A DNA stretch of 64,000 nt from Roseateles sp. DAIF2 (lineage in GTDB: Bacteria; Pseudomonadota; Gammaproteobacteria; Burkholderiales; Burkholderiaceae_C): the NCBI RefSeq assembly GCF_015624425.1, contig NZ_CP049919.1:1488001-1552000 (forward strand), given 5' to 3'. The notes under the pieces were generated by a model. The model made no database searches. It had not been told where the DNA came from and saw only the letters and a list, made by a program, of their open reading frames with translations. Positions 16,197 through 26,052 of the stretch are shown here, piece by piece; the first letter of the stretch is position 1, and every line of letters begins with the position of its first letter. Made by a program: the position numbers and the translations under genes.

Positions 16197-17942
16197 ATGA
16201 TTGTTTACCGCGTCGAGATCGCCGATGCCCATGCGCATCTGTTCAAGGTCACGCTGACCATTCCCGCCCCCGCCGAACAGCAGGTCCTGAGCCTGCCGGT
16301 CTGGATTCCCGGCAGCTATATGGTGCGCGAGTTCTCGCGCCATCTGCAGGGCCTGGAGGCGCGCCAGGGCAGCCGCCTGGTGGCGCTGCGCCAGACCCGC
16401 AAGAACGCCTGGGAGGCCAGCTGCAGCGGCCGCGCGGCCCTGGTGCTGAGCTACGAGGTCTATGCCTTCGACACCTCGGTGCGCGCCGCCTTCCTGGACG
16501 CGCAGCGCGGCTTCTTCAACGCCACCAGCCTGTGCCTGCGCGTGCATGGCCGCGAGGCCGAGGCCCATGGGCTGGAGCTGGCCGGCCTGCCCGCGGGCTG
16601 GCAGGTGGCCAGCTCGATGCCGGTGGGCGAGGGCCCGCTGCGCTACCAGGCGGCCGACTATGACGAGCTGGTCGACCATCCCTTCGAGCTGGGCCTGTTC
16701 TGGCGCGGCGAGTTCGAGGCCGGTGGCGTGCGCCACGAGCTGGTCGTCAGCGGCGCGCTGCCGGTGTTCGACGCCGATCGGCTACTGGCCGATACCCAGC
16801 GCCTGTGCGAGGCGCAGATCGCCTTCTGGCATGGCAAGCGCGGCCGCGCGCCCTTCGAGCGCTATGTCTTCCTGCTGAACGCGGTGGACGAGGGCTATGG
16901 CGGCCTCGAGCATCGCGCCAGCACCGCGCTGATCGCGGCGCGGCGCGAGCTGCCGGTGCTGGGCCAGCGCGAGGCGAACGACGCCTATGTGCGCCTGCTG
17001 GGCCTGATCAGCCACGAGTATTTCCACGCCTGGAACGTCAAGCGCCTGCGCCCCGATGCCTTCGCCGGCTTCGACTACGAGCAGGAGAACTACACCGAGC
17101 TGCTGTGGTTCTTCGAGGGCCTGACCTCCTACTACGACGATCTGTTCCTGCTGCGCTGCGGCCTGATCGACGAGGCGCGCTATCTGAAGCTGATCGGCGC
17201 CACGATCAATGCGGTGCTGGCCGCGCCCGGGCGCCGGCGCCAGAGCCTGGCCCAGGCCAGCTTCGACGCCTGGATCCGCTACTACCGCCAGGACGAGAAC
17301 ACGCCCAACAGCACGGTCAGCTACTACGCCAAGGGCGCGCTGCTGGGCTGGGCTCTGGACCTGAGCCTGCGCAGCGGCAGCGAGACCCTGGTCAGCAGCC
17401 TGGACGAGGTGATGCGCGGCCTGTGGCAGCGCAGCGGCGGCGGCCCGATCGGCGAGGCCGACATCCTGGATGTCGTCGCCGAGCTGGGCGGCGCGGCGCG
17501 TGCCGAGGAACTGCGCCAATGGGTGCATGGCACCGAGGATCTGCCGCTGCCGGCGCTGCTGGAGCGCATCGGCCTGCGCTGGGGCAGCGACAAGACCAGC
17601 CTGACGCGCCGCGTCGGCCTGCGCATGGACGGCGGCGGCGAGGGCCTGGTGGTCAAGCAGGTGCTGCAGGGCTCGGCCGCGCTGGCCGCCGGCCTGGCCG
17701 CCGGTGACGAGATCCTGGCCTGCAACGGCTGGCGGCTGCGCAAGATCGAGGACGCGCTGCAGACGCTCTCGCTCGTGACGCCGCAGCGCCTGGAGCTGCT
17801 GGTGGTGCGCGACCAGCGCGTGCTGACCCTGGTGCTGAATCTGCCGCTGGAGCCGCTGGCCGGCGCACCGGTGCGGCTCAGCCCGGCCGACAAACCCTCG
17901 GCGCGCGCCCAGAGCCTGCGCCGCGCATGGCTGGCCGGCTGA
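16197..17942 (+). CDS. M61 family metallopeptidase with PDZ domain (glycyl aminopeptidase type)
   Basis: 581 residues. Zinc-binding HEYFHAWN lies at 273-280 (H273, H277) with the glutamate E307 in FFEGLTSYYDD, the gluzincin pattern of M61. A beta-rich N-terminal domain with the conserved SLPVWIPGSYMVREFSRH (about 31-49) precedes it, and a PDZ domain covers about 465-550. M61 enzymes, such as the Sphingomonas glycyl aminopeptidase, remove N-terminal residues from peptides. No signal peptide is seen, so a cytoplasmic location is likely. It overlaps the following DUF3108 gene by 16 bp. Confidence 0.92.
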   Translation: MIVYRVEIADAHAHLFKVTLTIPAPAEQQVLSLPVWIPGSYMVREFSRHLQGLEARQGSRLVALRQTRKNAWEASCSGRAALVLSYEVYAFDTSVRAAFLDAQRGFFNATSLCLRVHGREAEAHGLELAGLPAGWQVASSMPVGEGPLRYQAADYDELVDHPFELGLFWRGEFEAGGVRHELVVSGALPVFDADRLLADTQRLCEAQIAFWHGKRGRAPFERYVFLLNAVDEGYGGLEHRASTALIAARRELPVLGQREANDAYVRLLGLISHEYFHAWNVKRLRPDAFAGFDYEQENYTELLWFFEGLTSYYDDLFLLRCGLIDEARYLKLIGATINAVLAAPGRRRQSLAQASFDAWIRYYRQDENTPNSTVSYYAKGALLGWALDLSLRSGSETLVSSLDEVMRGLWQRSGGGPIGEADILDVVAELGGAARAEELRQWVHGTEDLPLPALLERIGLRWGSDKTSLTRRVGLRMDGGGEGLVVKQVLQGSAALAAGLAAGDEILACNGWRLRKIEDALQTLSLVTPQRLELLVVRDQRVLTLVLNLPLEPLAGAPVRLSPADKPSARAQSLRRAWLAG

Positions 17943-18982
17943 ACTGTTCCCTGACGCGCCGCCGTGCCGGCGCGGCGCTGCTGCTGCTGGCCGCAGTGCT
18001 GCTGATGCATGCCCTGTTCGGGCGCCTGCTGTGGCGCCTGCATGAGGACTGGCTCGGCGAGGCCGCGAGCGCGCCGCCGCCGCGCCTGGCCGTGGCCTTT
18101 GTGCGCGAGCTGAGCCCGCAGGTGGTGAAGACGCCGCCGCGGCCCATGACGCGGCGCCTGCCGCCGCCGCTGGCCAGCGCCGAGCTGGCGCCCGGCCTGC
18201 CGGCCGAGCTGCCCGCGGCGGCGATCGAGCCGCCGGCCGCGCCGGAGCCGCTCGGGGATCTGGCGTTGCCGGAGCCGCCGCCGGATGCCGCGGAGCCGGG
18301 CCCGGAATGGCCGGCCTCGACCCGGCTGCGCTACACCCTGAACGGCCATTACCGCGGCGAGGTCAACGGCGAGGCCGAGGTGCAATGGCTGCGCGAGGGG
18401 CGGCGCTACCAGGTGCATCTGGAGGTGCGGGTCGGCGCCAGCTTCGCGCCGCTGATCAGCCGGCGCATGAGCAGCGACGGGCTGCTGACCGCCGCGGGCA
18501 TCGCGCCCGAGCGCTACGACGAGGACACCAAGATGCTGCTGCGCGAACGCCAGCGCGTCACGGTGCGCTTCGATCGCGAGGGCCAGGTCTTGCGCCTGCC
18601 GCGCGGGCCGGCCCAGCCCCTGCCGGCCGGCGCGCAGGACGCCGCCAGCCAGTTCGTGCAGCTGACCTGGCTGTTCCTGACCGGGCGCGAGCGCCTGGAG
18701 CCGGGCCGGGTGCTGGAGCTGCCGCTGGCCCTGCCGCGCCGGCTCTACCAATGGCGCTACGAGGTGGTCGGCGAGGAGCTGCTCTACACCCCGATGGGCC
18801 CGCTGCCGGCCTGGCATCTGCGCCCGCAGCTGGAGCGGCTGCCCAGGACCAGCGACCTGAAGGCCGAGGTCTGGCTGGCGCCGGGCCTGCAGTACCTGCC
18901 GGTGCGGCTGCGCATCGCGCAGGATGAGCAGACCTATATCGACCTGATGCTGAAGGCGCCGCCGCTGCAGGCGGCACAGTAA
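17927..18982 (+). CDS. DUF3108 domain-containing envelope protein
   Basis: 351 residues. A basic N-terminus and a single hydrophobic segment (about 13-33) form a membrane anchor or signal sequence, then a Pro/Ala-rich linker (about 45-120), then a beta-rich DUF3108 domain beginning near TRLRYTLNGHYRGEVNGEAEVQW. The family is periplasmic or outer-membrane associated with no established biochemical role. It overlaps the M61 gene by 16 bp, suggesting translational coupling. Confidence 0.8.
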   Translation: MAGRLNCSLTRRRAGAALLLLAAVLLMHALFGRLLWRLHEDWLGEAASAPPPRLAVAFVRELSPQVVKTPPRPMTRRLPPPLASAELAPGLPAELPAAAIEPPAAPEPLGDLALPEPPPDAAEPGPEWPASTRLRYTLNGHYRGEVNGEAEVQWLREGRRYQVHLEVRVGASFAPLISRRMSSDGLLTAAGIAPERYDEDTKMLLRERQRVTVRFDREGQVLRLPRGPAQPLPAGAQDAASQFVQLTWLFLTGRERLEPGRVLELPLALPRRLYQWRYEVVGEELLYTPMGPLPAWHLRPQLERLPRTSDLKAEVWLAPGLQYLPVRLRIAQDEQTYIDLMLKAPPLQAAQ

Positions 18983-19028
18983 AGTAGCCGCCAGCGATTT
19001 CATCAATCCACCAGACAAGGAGACCCCG

Positions 19029-19817
19029 ATGACTTACGAATGCATCCTGACCGAGGTGCGCGGCGAGGGTGAACGCAGGACCGGCCTGATCACCTTGAAC
19101 CGCCCCAAGCAGCTCAATGCGCTGAACGACCAGCTGATGGACGAGCTGGGCCAGGCCCTGCTGGCCTTCGATGCCGATGAGGGCATCGGCTGCATCGTGC
19201 TGACCGGCTCCGAGCGCGCCTTCGCGGCCGGCGCCGACATCCCGACGATGGCGCCGCACAACTTCATGAGTGCCTTCAAGAGCGGGCTGATCTCGAAGAA
19301 CTGGGAAACCATCCTGCAGGTCAGGAAGCCGGTGATCGGCGCGGTGGCCGGCTTCGCGCTGGGCGGTGGCTGCGAGCTGGCGATGATGTGCGACTTCATC
19401 ATCGCGGCCGATAGCGCCAAGTTCGGCCAGCCCGAGGTCAAGCTGGGCATCATTCCCGGCGCCGGCGGCACGCAGCGCCTGCCGCGCGCGGTGGGCAAGA
19501 GCAAGGCGATGGACCTGCTGCTGACCGCCCGCATGATGGACGCGGCCGAGGCCGAGAGCGCCGGCCTGGTGTCGCGCGTGGTGCCGGCGGACAAGCTGCT
19601 GGACGAGGCGCTGGCCGCGGCCGAGACCATCAACGGTTTCTCCGGCCCCTCGGTGATGCTGATCAAGGAGCTGGTCAACCTGGCCTTCCAGGGCCCGCTG
19701 ACCGACGGCGTGCAGGTCGAGCGGCGCTACTTCCATGCGCTGTTCGGCAGCGAGGACCAGCGCGAGGGCATGGACGCCTTCCTGAACAAGCGCAAGCCGG
19801 CCTTCAAGCAGCGCTGA
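19029..19817 (+). CDS. Enoyl-CoA hydratase
   Basis: 262 residues, standard crotonase-family length. The oxyanion-hole segment AFAAGADI (about 58-65) and the second hole with Glu in GGGCELAMMCD (about 113-123) are present, as are E134/E143-type residues in GQPEVKLGIIPGAGG, as in the mitochondrial enzyme. It hydrates trans-2-enoyl-CoA in fatty-acid beta-oxidation. A ribosome-binding AAGGAG lies just before ATG 19029. It stands alone between the DUF3108 and GGDEF/EAL genes. Confidence 0.93.
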   Translation: MTYECILTEVRGEGERRTGLITLNRPKQLNALNDQLMDELGQALLAFDADEGIGCIVLTGSERAFAAGADIPTMAPHNFMSAFKSGLISKNWETILQVRKPVIGAVAGFALGGGCELAMMCDFIIAADSAKFGQPEVKLGIIPGAGGTQRLPRAVGKSKAMDLLLTARMMDAAEAESAGLVSRVVPADKLLDEALAAAETINGFSGPSVMLIKELVNLAFQGPLTDGVQVERRYFHALFGSEDQREGMDAFLNKRKPAFKQR

Positions 19818-19848
19818 TCCCGCAGCGGGGAGTGGCGTCGCTTGATGC

Positions 19849-22116
19849 ATGTCAAGCGGCGCGCTCGCCGGGCTCGGTATGGTCGGCGCCTGCCTTGGCC
19901 GTCCGATGATCCCTGCCGTTTCCCCCTCTCTTGTCTCCCTGTTCTCGCGCCTGGGCCGTTGCCTGCGCGGGCGAATGATGCCGGCCCTGGCCGACGACCG
20001 GGCGGCCGACGGCCTGCCCTGCGCCGAGGGCCAGGCGCTCGAGATCGCGGGCCTGGGCCTGTGGGACTGGCAGGTGGCCAGCGGGCGCACCTGCTTCGAC
20101 GCGCGCTGCGCCGCGCTGCTGGGCCGGCCAGACCTGCCCCTCGAGTTCGAGCGCTGGTGCGAGCAGCTGCACCCCGACGATGCGCCGCCGCTGCTGGCGC
20201 GGCTGCAGGACTGCCTGGCCGGGCGCAGCGATCGCTACGAGCAGCAGTTTCGGCTGCGCCACCGCGATGGCCATTGGGTCTGGCTGCTGGGGCGCGGGCG
20301 GGTGCTGGCGCGCGACGGCGCCGGCGCGGCGCGGCGCCTGCAGAACACCCTGCTGGACATCGATGCGCTGCGCACCGGCGAGGAGGCGCTGCGCGCCCAG
20401 GTGCGCCACAGCCAGGCGATCCTGGACCATATGGTGGACGGGGTGATCACGATCGATGCCCGGGGCCGCATCGAGTCGGTCAACCCGGCCGCCTGCACGA
20501 TGTTCGGCTACCCGGCCGAGGCCCTGCTGGGCCGCGACATCGGCCTGCTGATGCCGGAGCCGGACGGCAGCCGCCATGGCGGCTATATCGCCCGCTACCT
20601 GGGCGGTGGGCCGGCCCGCATCATCGGCAAGGGGCGCGATGTGCAGGGGCGGCGCCGCGACGGCAGCCTGTTTCCGTTGAGTCTGGCGGTCTCGCATGTC
20701 GAACGCGAGGGCCGGCCGCTGTTCATCGGGCTGACGCGCGACATCAGCGCGCGCAAGCAGGCCGAGGCCGAGATCGAGCGCCTGGCCTTCTACGACGCGC
20801 TGACCGGCCTGCCGAACCGGCGCCTGCTGCTGGACCGGCTGAACCAGGCGCTGGCCGCGGCGCGGCGCAAGGGCCGGCATGGCGCGGTGCTGTTCATCGA
20901 CATGGACAACTTCAAGTCGATCAACGACACCCTGGGCCATGGCATGGGCGACCGGCTGCTGCAGGGCGTGGCCCAGCGCCTGCAGGCGGCGCTGCGTGCC
21001 GACGACACGGTGGCGCGCTGGGGCGGCGACGAATTTGTCGTGCTGCTGCAGGACCTGGGCGCCCAGCGCGAGGAGGCCGGCCTGCATGCCGAGTCGGCGG
21101 CCGAGAAGCTGCTGCGCGTGCTGGGCCAGCCCTATCTGCTGGACGGCCTGACTCACCACAGCACGCCCAGCATCGGCATCGTGCTGTGGGGCGAGCGCGC
21201 GACCGACAGCGAGGAGCTGCTCAAGCACGCCGACCATGCGATGTACCAGGCCAAGGCGGCCGGGCGCAACCGGCTGTGCTTCTTCGACCCGGTGACCCAG
21301 GCCGCGCTGGCCGAGCGCGCGGCGCTGGAGGCGGCGCTGCGCCAGGCGATCGACCTGCAGCATCTGGAGCTGCATTGCCAGCCCCAGGTGGGGCGCGACG
21401 GCGCGCTGCTGGGCGGCGAGCTGCTGCTGCGCTGGCAGCATGCCGAGCGCGGCTGGATCTCGCCGGCCCAGTTCATCCCGCTGGCGGAGCAGACCGGGCT
21501 GATCGTGCCGCTGGGCGAATGGGCACTGCAGCAATGCTGTCGGGTGCTGGCCGGCTGGGCCGGCGATGCGGCGCTGGCGCCGCTGTCGCTGGCGGTGAAC
21601 CTGAGCGCGATCCAGCTGCGCCAGAAGGGTTTCCTGGGCCTGATGCAGCAGCTGCTGGCGCGCGGCGGCGTGCCGGCCGAGCGGCTCAAGATCGAGCTGA
21701 CCGAGAGCGCATTGCTGGAGGATGTGGAGGCGGTGATCCGGCTGATGGAGCAACTGCGTGCTTTAGGCCTGCGCTTCTCGCTGGACGACTTCGGCACCGG
21801 CTATTCCTCGCTGGCCTATCTGAAGCGCCTGCCGCTGACCCAGCTGAAGATCGACCAGAGCTTTGTACGCGACCTGCTGAGCGAGCCGAACGCCCGCGCG
21901 ATCGCCCGCGCCATCATCCAGATGGGCGACAACCTTGGCCTGGAGGTGATCGCCGAGGGGGTGGAGACGCCGGCGCAGCGCGAGCTGCTGGCCGAGCAGG
22001 GCTGCCATGCCTTCCAGGGCTGGCTCTACGGCCGGCCGCTGCCGCTGGCGGAGTTCGAGGCCCTGGCGCGCCGCTGGCCGAACGAAGGGGCGATGGTCGC
22101 GCAGACGGGGGGCTGA
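19849..22116 (+). CDS. PAS-GGDEF-EAL cyclic di-GMP signalling protein
   Basis: Up to 755 residues; ATGs at 19876 and 19906 are plausible later starts. Order: a PAS-like domain with PAC segment (about 60-165), a PAS domain (about 180-305), GGDEF (about 310-470) with an intact RWGGDEF active site, and EAL (about 485-740). In the EAL domain the signature reads GELLLRW (E-L-L for E-A-L), while ELTES, DDFGTGYSS, KIDQSF and EGVET are intact, so phosphodiesterase activity is plausible. Both synthesis and breakdown of c-di-GMP are thus possible, gated by the PAS sensors. No membrane segment is evident, so a cytoplasmic location is likely. Confidence 0.92.
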   Translation: MSSGALAGLGMVGACLGRPMIPAVSPSLVSLFSRLGRCLRGRMMPALADDRAADGLPCAEGQALEIAGLGLWDWQVASGRTCFDARCAALLGRPDLPLEFERWCEQLHPDDAPPLLARLQDCLAGRSDRYEQQFRLRHRDGHWVWLLGRGRVLARDGAGAARRLQNTLLDIDALRTGEEALRAQVRHSQAILDHMVDGVITIDARGRIESVNPAACTMFGYPAEALLGRDIGLLMPEPDGSRHGGYIARYLGGGPARIIGKGRDVQGRRRDGSLFPLSLAVSHVEREGRPLFIGLTRDISARKQAEAEIERLAFYDALTGLPNRRLLLDRLNQALAAARRKGRHGAVLFIDMDNFKSINDTLGHGMGDRLLQGVAQRLQAALRADDTVARWGGDEFVVLLQDLGAQREEAGLHAESAAEKLLRVLGQPYLLDGLTHHSTPSIGIVLWGERATDSEELLKHADHAMYQAKAAGRNRLCFFDPVTQAALAERAALEAALRQAIDLQHLELHCQPQVGRDGALLGGELLLRWQHAERGWISPAQFIPLAEQTGLIVPLGEWALQQCCRVLAGWAGDAALAPLSLAVNLSAIQLRQKGFLGLMQQLLARGGVPAERLKIELTESALLEDVEAVIRLMEQLRALGLRFSLDDFGTGYSSLAYLKRLPLTQLKIDQSFVRDLLSEPNARAIARAIIQMGDNLGLEVIAEGVETPAQRELLAEQGCHAFQGWLYGRPLPLAEFEALARRWPNEGAMVAQTGG

Positions 22117-22264
22117 GGCGCGGCTCTTTCATGGATTCTTCTTATTCTTTGAATGCTCAATTCATGATTGGCTGGTTTTTTACCGGTCGGTGAGTTTCTA
22201 CAGTTGAGGCCATGGACAACAGGCAAGACGCCCGAGTCCTTCAACCCAACAAGGAAGTCACATC

Positions 22265-22723
22265 ATGATCAAGAAGCTGTCTGTTATCGCCCTGTCCCTG
22301 ATCGCCGCCGGTGCCGCCATGGCCCAAGGCCTGACCCGCGAGCAAGTCGTCGCCGAGCTGGAGCGTGCCCGCGCCAGCGGCGAGCTGGCCGTGCTGAACA
22401 GCGAGAACCCCAGCGCCTTCGAGCGCGGCCAGTTCCAGGCCAAGTCCAACACGACCCGCGCCGCCGTGCTGGCCGAGCTGGAACGCGCCCGCAGCGCCGG
22501 CGAGATCGCCCGCGTCGACTACGAGGCCTACGGCCCGGTGTTCGCCAAGCAGGGCGTCTCGACCAAGACCCGCGCCGAGGTGGTGGCCGAGCTGGAGCGC
22601 GCCCGCGCCAATGGCGAGCTGGCCGTGCTGAACAGCAACAACCCCAGCTACGCCGAGCTGGCGGGCATCAACCAGGGCGCCCAGGCCCAGCGACTGGCCG
22701 GCCAGCCCAAGAGCGCGCAGTAA
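22265..22723 (+). CDS. DUF4148 repeat protein, secreted
   Basis: 152 residues with a signal peptide (MIKKLSVIALSLIAAGAAMA, cleavage about residue 20). The mature part has three copies of a repeat of the form TR-x-x-V-x-AELERAR-x-x-GE-(L/I)-A, near residues 25-41, 61-77 and 95-111, typical of DUF4148 proteins of Burkholderiales. Function unknown; location periplasmic. AAGGAAG precedes ATG 22265. A strong terminator follows 20 bp after the stop, and the gene is preceded by a 148-bp A+T-richer gap that probably contains its own promoter. Confidence 0.85.
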   Translation: MIKKLSVIALSLIAAGAAMAQGLTREQVVAELERARASGELAVLNSENPSAFERGQFQAKSNTTRAAVLAELERARSAGEIARVDYEAYGPVFAKQGVSTKTRAEVVAELERARANGELAVLNSNNPSYAELAGINQGAQAQRLAGQPKSAQ

Positions 22724-22742
22724 GCGTCGTAGCGCCAAATGA

Positions 22743-22766
22743 AAAAGCGGCCCGCGGGCCGCTTTT
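22743..22766. terminator. Bidirectional Rho-independent terminator
   Basis: A perfect 24-bp palindrome: AAAAGCGGCCCG followed by CGGGCCGCTTTT. The A and T tracts at the two sides fit termination from both directions, serving the DUF4148 gene (plus) and lysS (minus). Confidence 0.9.
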
Positions 22767-22812
22767 CTCATGGGCGAGAGGGTTCAGGTCTCGCGGCGCA
22801 AGGCCGGCGGGA

Positions 22813-24333
22813 TCACGATTCCCGGCGCAAGGCCGGGAACAGGATCACGTCGCGGATCGACGGGCTGTCGGTGATCAACATCATCAGGCGGTCGATGCCG
22901 ATGCCGCAGCCGCCGGTCGGGGGCATGCCGTATTCCAGCGCGCGGATGAAGTCGGCGTCGAAGAACATCGCTTCCTCGTCGCCGGCATCCTTGTTGGCCA
23001 CCTGGGCCTGGAAGCGCGCGGCCTGGTCCTCGGCATCGTTCAGCTCGGAGAAGCCGTTGGCGTATTCGCGGCCGGTGATGAAGAGCTCGAAGCGCTCGGT
23101 GATCGCGGGGTTGGCGTCGGAGGCGCGGGCCAGCGGCGAGACCTCTACGGGATAGTCGATGATGAAGGTCGGCTCCCAGAGCTTTTCCTCCACCACGGCC
23201 TCGAACAGGCCGAACTGCAGCTCGGCCAGGCTCCAGCGCGCCGGGGCTTCCTCGCCAGCGGCCAGGATCTTGGCGCGCAGCAGCTCGGGCTGGTCGGCCT
23301 CGGCCTCGCTCAGGCCGGCGAACTTGACCAGCGAATCGCGCACCGACAGGCGTGCAAACGGCTTGTCCAGCGCGACCGGCTTGCCGGCATAGGTCAGCGC
23401 GGCGCTGCCGGTGGCGGCGATCGCGGCGTGGCGCAGCACGGCCTCGGTGAAGTCCATGATCTCGTGATGCGTCCAGTAGGCCGCATAGAACTCCATCATC
23501 GTGAACTCGGGGTTGTGACGCACCGAGATGCCTTCGTTGCGGAAGTTCCGGTTGATCTCGAACACCCGCTCGAAGCCGCCCACCACCAGGCGCTTCAGGT
23601 ACAGCTCCGGCGCGATGCGCAGGAACATCTCCTGGTCCAGCGCGTTGTGGTGGGTGGTGAAGGGCTTGGCGTTGGCGCCGCCCGGGATCGGGTGCAGCAT
23701 CGGCGTCTCGACCTCGAGGAAGCCGTTTTCCACCATGAAGCTGCGGATCGCCGACACGCCCTGGCTGCGCGCGACGAAGCGCTTGCGCGCGTCCTCGTCG
23801 GTGATCAGGTCGACATAGCGCTGGCGGTACTTCTGCTCCTGGTCGCTCATGCCGTGGAACTTGTCCGGCAGCGGGCGCAGGCTCTTGGTCAGCAGGCGCA
23901 GGGTCGAGACGCGCACCGACAGCTCGCCGGTCTTGGTCTTGAACAGGGTGCCTTCGGCGCCGACGATGTCGCCCAGGTCCAGGTGCTTGAAGCTCTCGTA
24001 GCTCTCCTCGCCGACACCGTCCTTGGTGACGAAGAGCTGGATGCGGCCGGTGGCGTCCTGCAGGGTGCCGAAGGAGGCCTTGCCCATGATGCGCTTGAGC
24101 ATCAGGCGGCCGGCCACGCTGACCTTGACGCCCTGCGGCTCCAGGGTCTCGTTGTCCAGCGCGCCGTACTGCTGCGACAGGGGCAGCGCGCGGTGCTGGG
24201 GCTTGAAGTCGTTGGGGAAGGGGACCTGGGTCTTGGCGCGCAGCGCGGCCAGCTTCTCGCGGCGTTCGGTGATCAGCTGGTTCTCGTCTTGCGGGGCGGC
24301 GGCGCTGGCCTGGGGCGTGGTCGGCTGGGTCAT
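22813..24333 (-). CDS. lysS: Lysyl-tRNA synthetase, class II
   Basis: 506 residues, the usual size. An anticodon-binding OB fold spans about 70-180 ([16 protein letters not shown]). In the class II core, motif 2 is [22 protein letters not shown] and motif 3 is [12 protein letters not shown] near the C-terminus. It charges tRNA-Lys with lysine using ATP in the cytoplasm. It is transcribed away from the polysaccharide operon that starts 74 bp from its start codon and ends before the shared terminator. Confidence 0.98.
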   Translation of the reverse strand: MTQPTTPQASAAAPQDENQLITERREKLAALRAKTQVPFPNDFKPQHRALPLSQQYGALDNETLEPQGVKVSVAGRLMLKRIMGKASFGTLQDATGRIQLFVTKDGVGEESYESFKHLDLGDIVGAEGTLFKTKTGELSVRVSTLRLLTKSLRPLPDKFHGMSDQEQKYRQRYVDLITDEDARKRFVARSQGVSAIRSFMVENGFLEVETPMLHPIPGGANAKPFTTHHNALDQEMFLRIAPELYLKRLVVGGFERVFEINRNFRNEGISVRHNPEFTMMEFYAAYWTHHEIMDFTEAVLRHAAIAATGSAALTYAGKPVALDKPFARLSVRDSLVKFAGLSEAEADQPELLRAKILAAGEEAPARWSLAELQFGLFEAVVEEKLWEPTFIIDYPVEVSPLARASDANPAITERFELFITGREYANGFSELNDAEDQAARFQAQVANKDAGDEEAMFFDADFIRALEYGMPPTGGCGIGIDRLMMLITDSPSIRDVILFPALRRES

Positions 24334-24407
24334 ATCAACTCGTTGAATTTGCTGCGATTTTAGCCGCCGCTCGTAGAATCTCAGGCTTCGCCCGCTTCCG
24401 GCCGCCC

Positions 24408-25472
24408 ATGTCCGTCGTTTCGCTCCCCATTCTGGACCGCAAGATCCGTTTCGCCCTGGTCGGTTGCGGCCGCATCGCCAAGAACCATGTCGAGGCCATC
24501 GCCAAGCATGGGGAACGCGCCGAACTGGTGGCCGTCTGCGACAACCGGCCCGAGGCGCTGGCCGCCGCGGTGGCCGCGACCGGCGCCTCGGGCTTCGCCT
24601 CGCTGCAGGCGCTGCTGGCGAGTGGCAGCGAGCCGGACATCGTCGTGCTGGCCACGCCCTCGGGCCTGCATTCGCAGCAGGCCATACGCATTGCCCAGGC
24701 CGGCCGCCATGTGCTGACCGAGAAGCCGATGGCGACCAAGTTCGAGGAAGGCCAGGCCATGGTGCGCGCCTGTCGCGACGCCGGCGTCAAGCTCTTCGTC
24801 GTCAAGCAGAACCGCCTGAACGCGACCGTGCAGCTGGTCAAGCGCGCGATCGACGAGGGCCGCTTCGGCCGCATCTACATGAGCACGGTGAATGTGTTCT
24901 GGACCCGGCCGCAGAGCTATTACGACGCCGCCAAGTGGCGCGGCCGCTGGGATCTGGACGGCGGCGCCTTCATGAACCAGGCCAGCCATTACGTCGACCT
25001 GCTGGACTGGCTGGTCGGCCCGGTGGATTCGGTGCATGCCTACACCGCGACCCTGGCGCGCGACATCGAGGCCGAGGACACCGGCGTGCTGTCGGCGCGG
25101 CTGCGCCATGGCGGCCTGGCCTCGATCAACGTCACGATGCTGACCTGGCCGCAGAACCTGGAGGGCTCGATCACCATCCTGGGCGAGAAGGGCACGGTCA
25201 AGATCGGCGGTACCGCGGTCAACAAGATCGAGCATTGGGCCTTCGCCGAGCCGCATCCGGACGACGAGGCGGTGAAGAACGCCAGCTACGAGACCGGCAG
25301 CGTCTACGGCTTCGGCCACCCGCTCTACTACGACAACGTGATCCGCAGCCTGCGCGGCGAGGCCAGCGCCGAGGTCGACGGCTACGAGGGCCTGCGCTCG
25401 CTGGAGATCCTGATCGCGGCCTACCGCAGCGCGCGCGACGGCCAGCGCGTCGGCCTGCCCTTGGTGTTTTAA
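24408..25472 (+). CDS. wlbA: UDP-N-acetylglucosaminuronate 3-dehydrogenase (WlbA/WbpB-like, Gfo/Idh/MocA family)
   Basis: 354 residues. The Rossmann motif is [10 protein letters not shown] (about 18-27), the catalytic lysine is in TEKPMA (about 105-110), and the WlbA-type signature [17 protein letters not shown] (about 137-153) and a Tyr/His-rich second half follow. WlbA/WbpB oxidises C3 of UDP-GlcNAc-uronate so that an amino group can be added. The two next genes encode the matching aminotransferase and acetyltransferase, which fixes the pathway. The UDP-GlcNAc 6-dehydrogenase (WbpA) needed first is not in the window. This is the first gene of an 11-gene plus-strand operon. Confidence 0.88.
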   Translation: MSVVSLPILDRKIRFALVGCGRIAKNHVEAIAKHGERAELVAVCDNRPEALAAAVAATGASGFASLQALLASGSEPDIVVLATPSGLHSQQAIRIAQAGRHVLTEKPMATKFEEGQAMVRACRDAGVKLFVVKQNRLNATVQLVKRAIDEGRFGRIYMSTVNVFWTRPQSYYDAAKWRGRWDLDGGAFMNQASHYVDLLDWLVGPVDSVHAYTATLARDIEAEDTGVLSARLRHGGLASINVTMLTWPQNLEGSITILGEKGTVKIGGTAVNKIEHWAFAEPHPDDEAVKNASYETGSVYGFGHPLYYDNVIRSLRGEASAEVDGYEGLRSLEILIAAYRSARDGQRVGLPLVF

Positions 25473-25476
25473 GCAC

Positions 25477-26052
25477 ATGAGCTACTGGAAACACGACAGC
25501 GCCATCGTCGACGAGGGCGCGCAGCTGGGCGAGGGCAGCAAGGTCTGGCATTTCGCCCATGTCAGCCCCGGCGCGAGGATCGGCGCGCGCTGCTCGCTGG
25601 GGCAGGGCGTCTATGTCGGCAACGACGTGGTGATCGGTGATGGCTGCAAGGTGCAGAACAACGTCTCGGTCTACGACGCGGTGACCCTGGAGGACGAGGT
25701 GTTCTGCGGCCCCAGCATGGTGTTCACCAATGTCTACAACCCGCGCGCGGCGGTGGTGCGCAAGGACGAGTACCGCCGCACCCTGGTGAAGAAGGGCGCG
25801 ACCCTGGGCGCCAACTGCACCATCGTCTGCGGCACGACCATCGGCGAATACGCCTTCGTCGGCGCCGGCGCGGTGGTGCAGAAGGATGTGGCGCCGCATG
25901 CGCTGATGGTCGGCGTGCCGGCGCGGCGCATCGGCTGGATGAGCCGGCATGGCGAGCGCCTGCAATTCGATGCCCAAGGCCAGGCGAGCTGCCCGGCCAC
26001 CGGCGAACGCTACCGCCTCGTCGGCGAGCATGTGGAGCTGATCCCCCAATGA
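25477..26052 (+). CDS. wbpD: UDP-2-acetamido-3-amino-2,3-dideoxy-glucuronate N-acetyltransferase (WbpD/WlbB-like)
   Basis: 191 residues, the length of WbpD. A left-handed beta-helix of hexapeptide repeats runs through about residues 10-150 ([40 protein letters not shown]), with the WbpD-type insert [13 protein letters not shown] (about 79-91). It acetylates the 3-amino group using acetyl-CoA. The start lies 4 bp after wlbA and the stop overlaps the next gene by 4 bp. Confidence 0.88.
   Translation: MSYWKHDSAIVDEGAQLGEGSKVWHFAHVSPGARIGARCSLGQGVYVGNDVVIGDGCKVQNNVSVYDAVTLEDEVFCGPSMVFTNVYNPRAAVVRKDEYRRTLVKKGATLGANCTIVCGTTIGEYAFVGAGAVVQKDVAPHALMVGVPARRIGWMSRHGERLQFDAQGQASCPATGERYRLVGEHVELIPQ

Noticed and set aside
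19852..21753. A 633-codon minus-strand frame opposite the GGDEF/EAL gene
   Set aside because: Its composition is Gln/Ala/Arg/His rich without motifs, while the plus strand shows intact PAS, GGDEF and EAL motifs.
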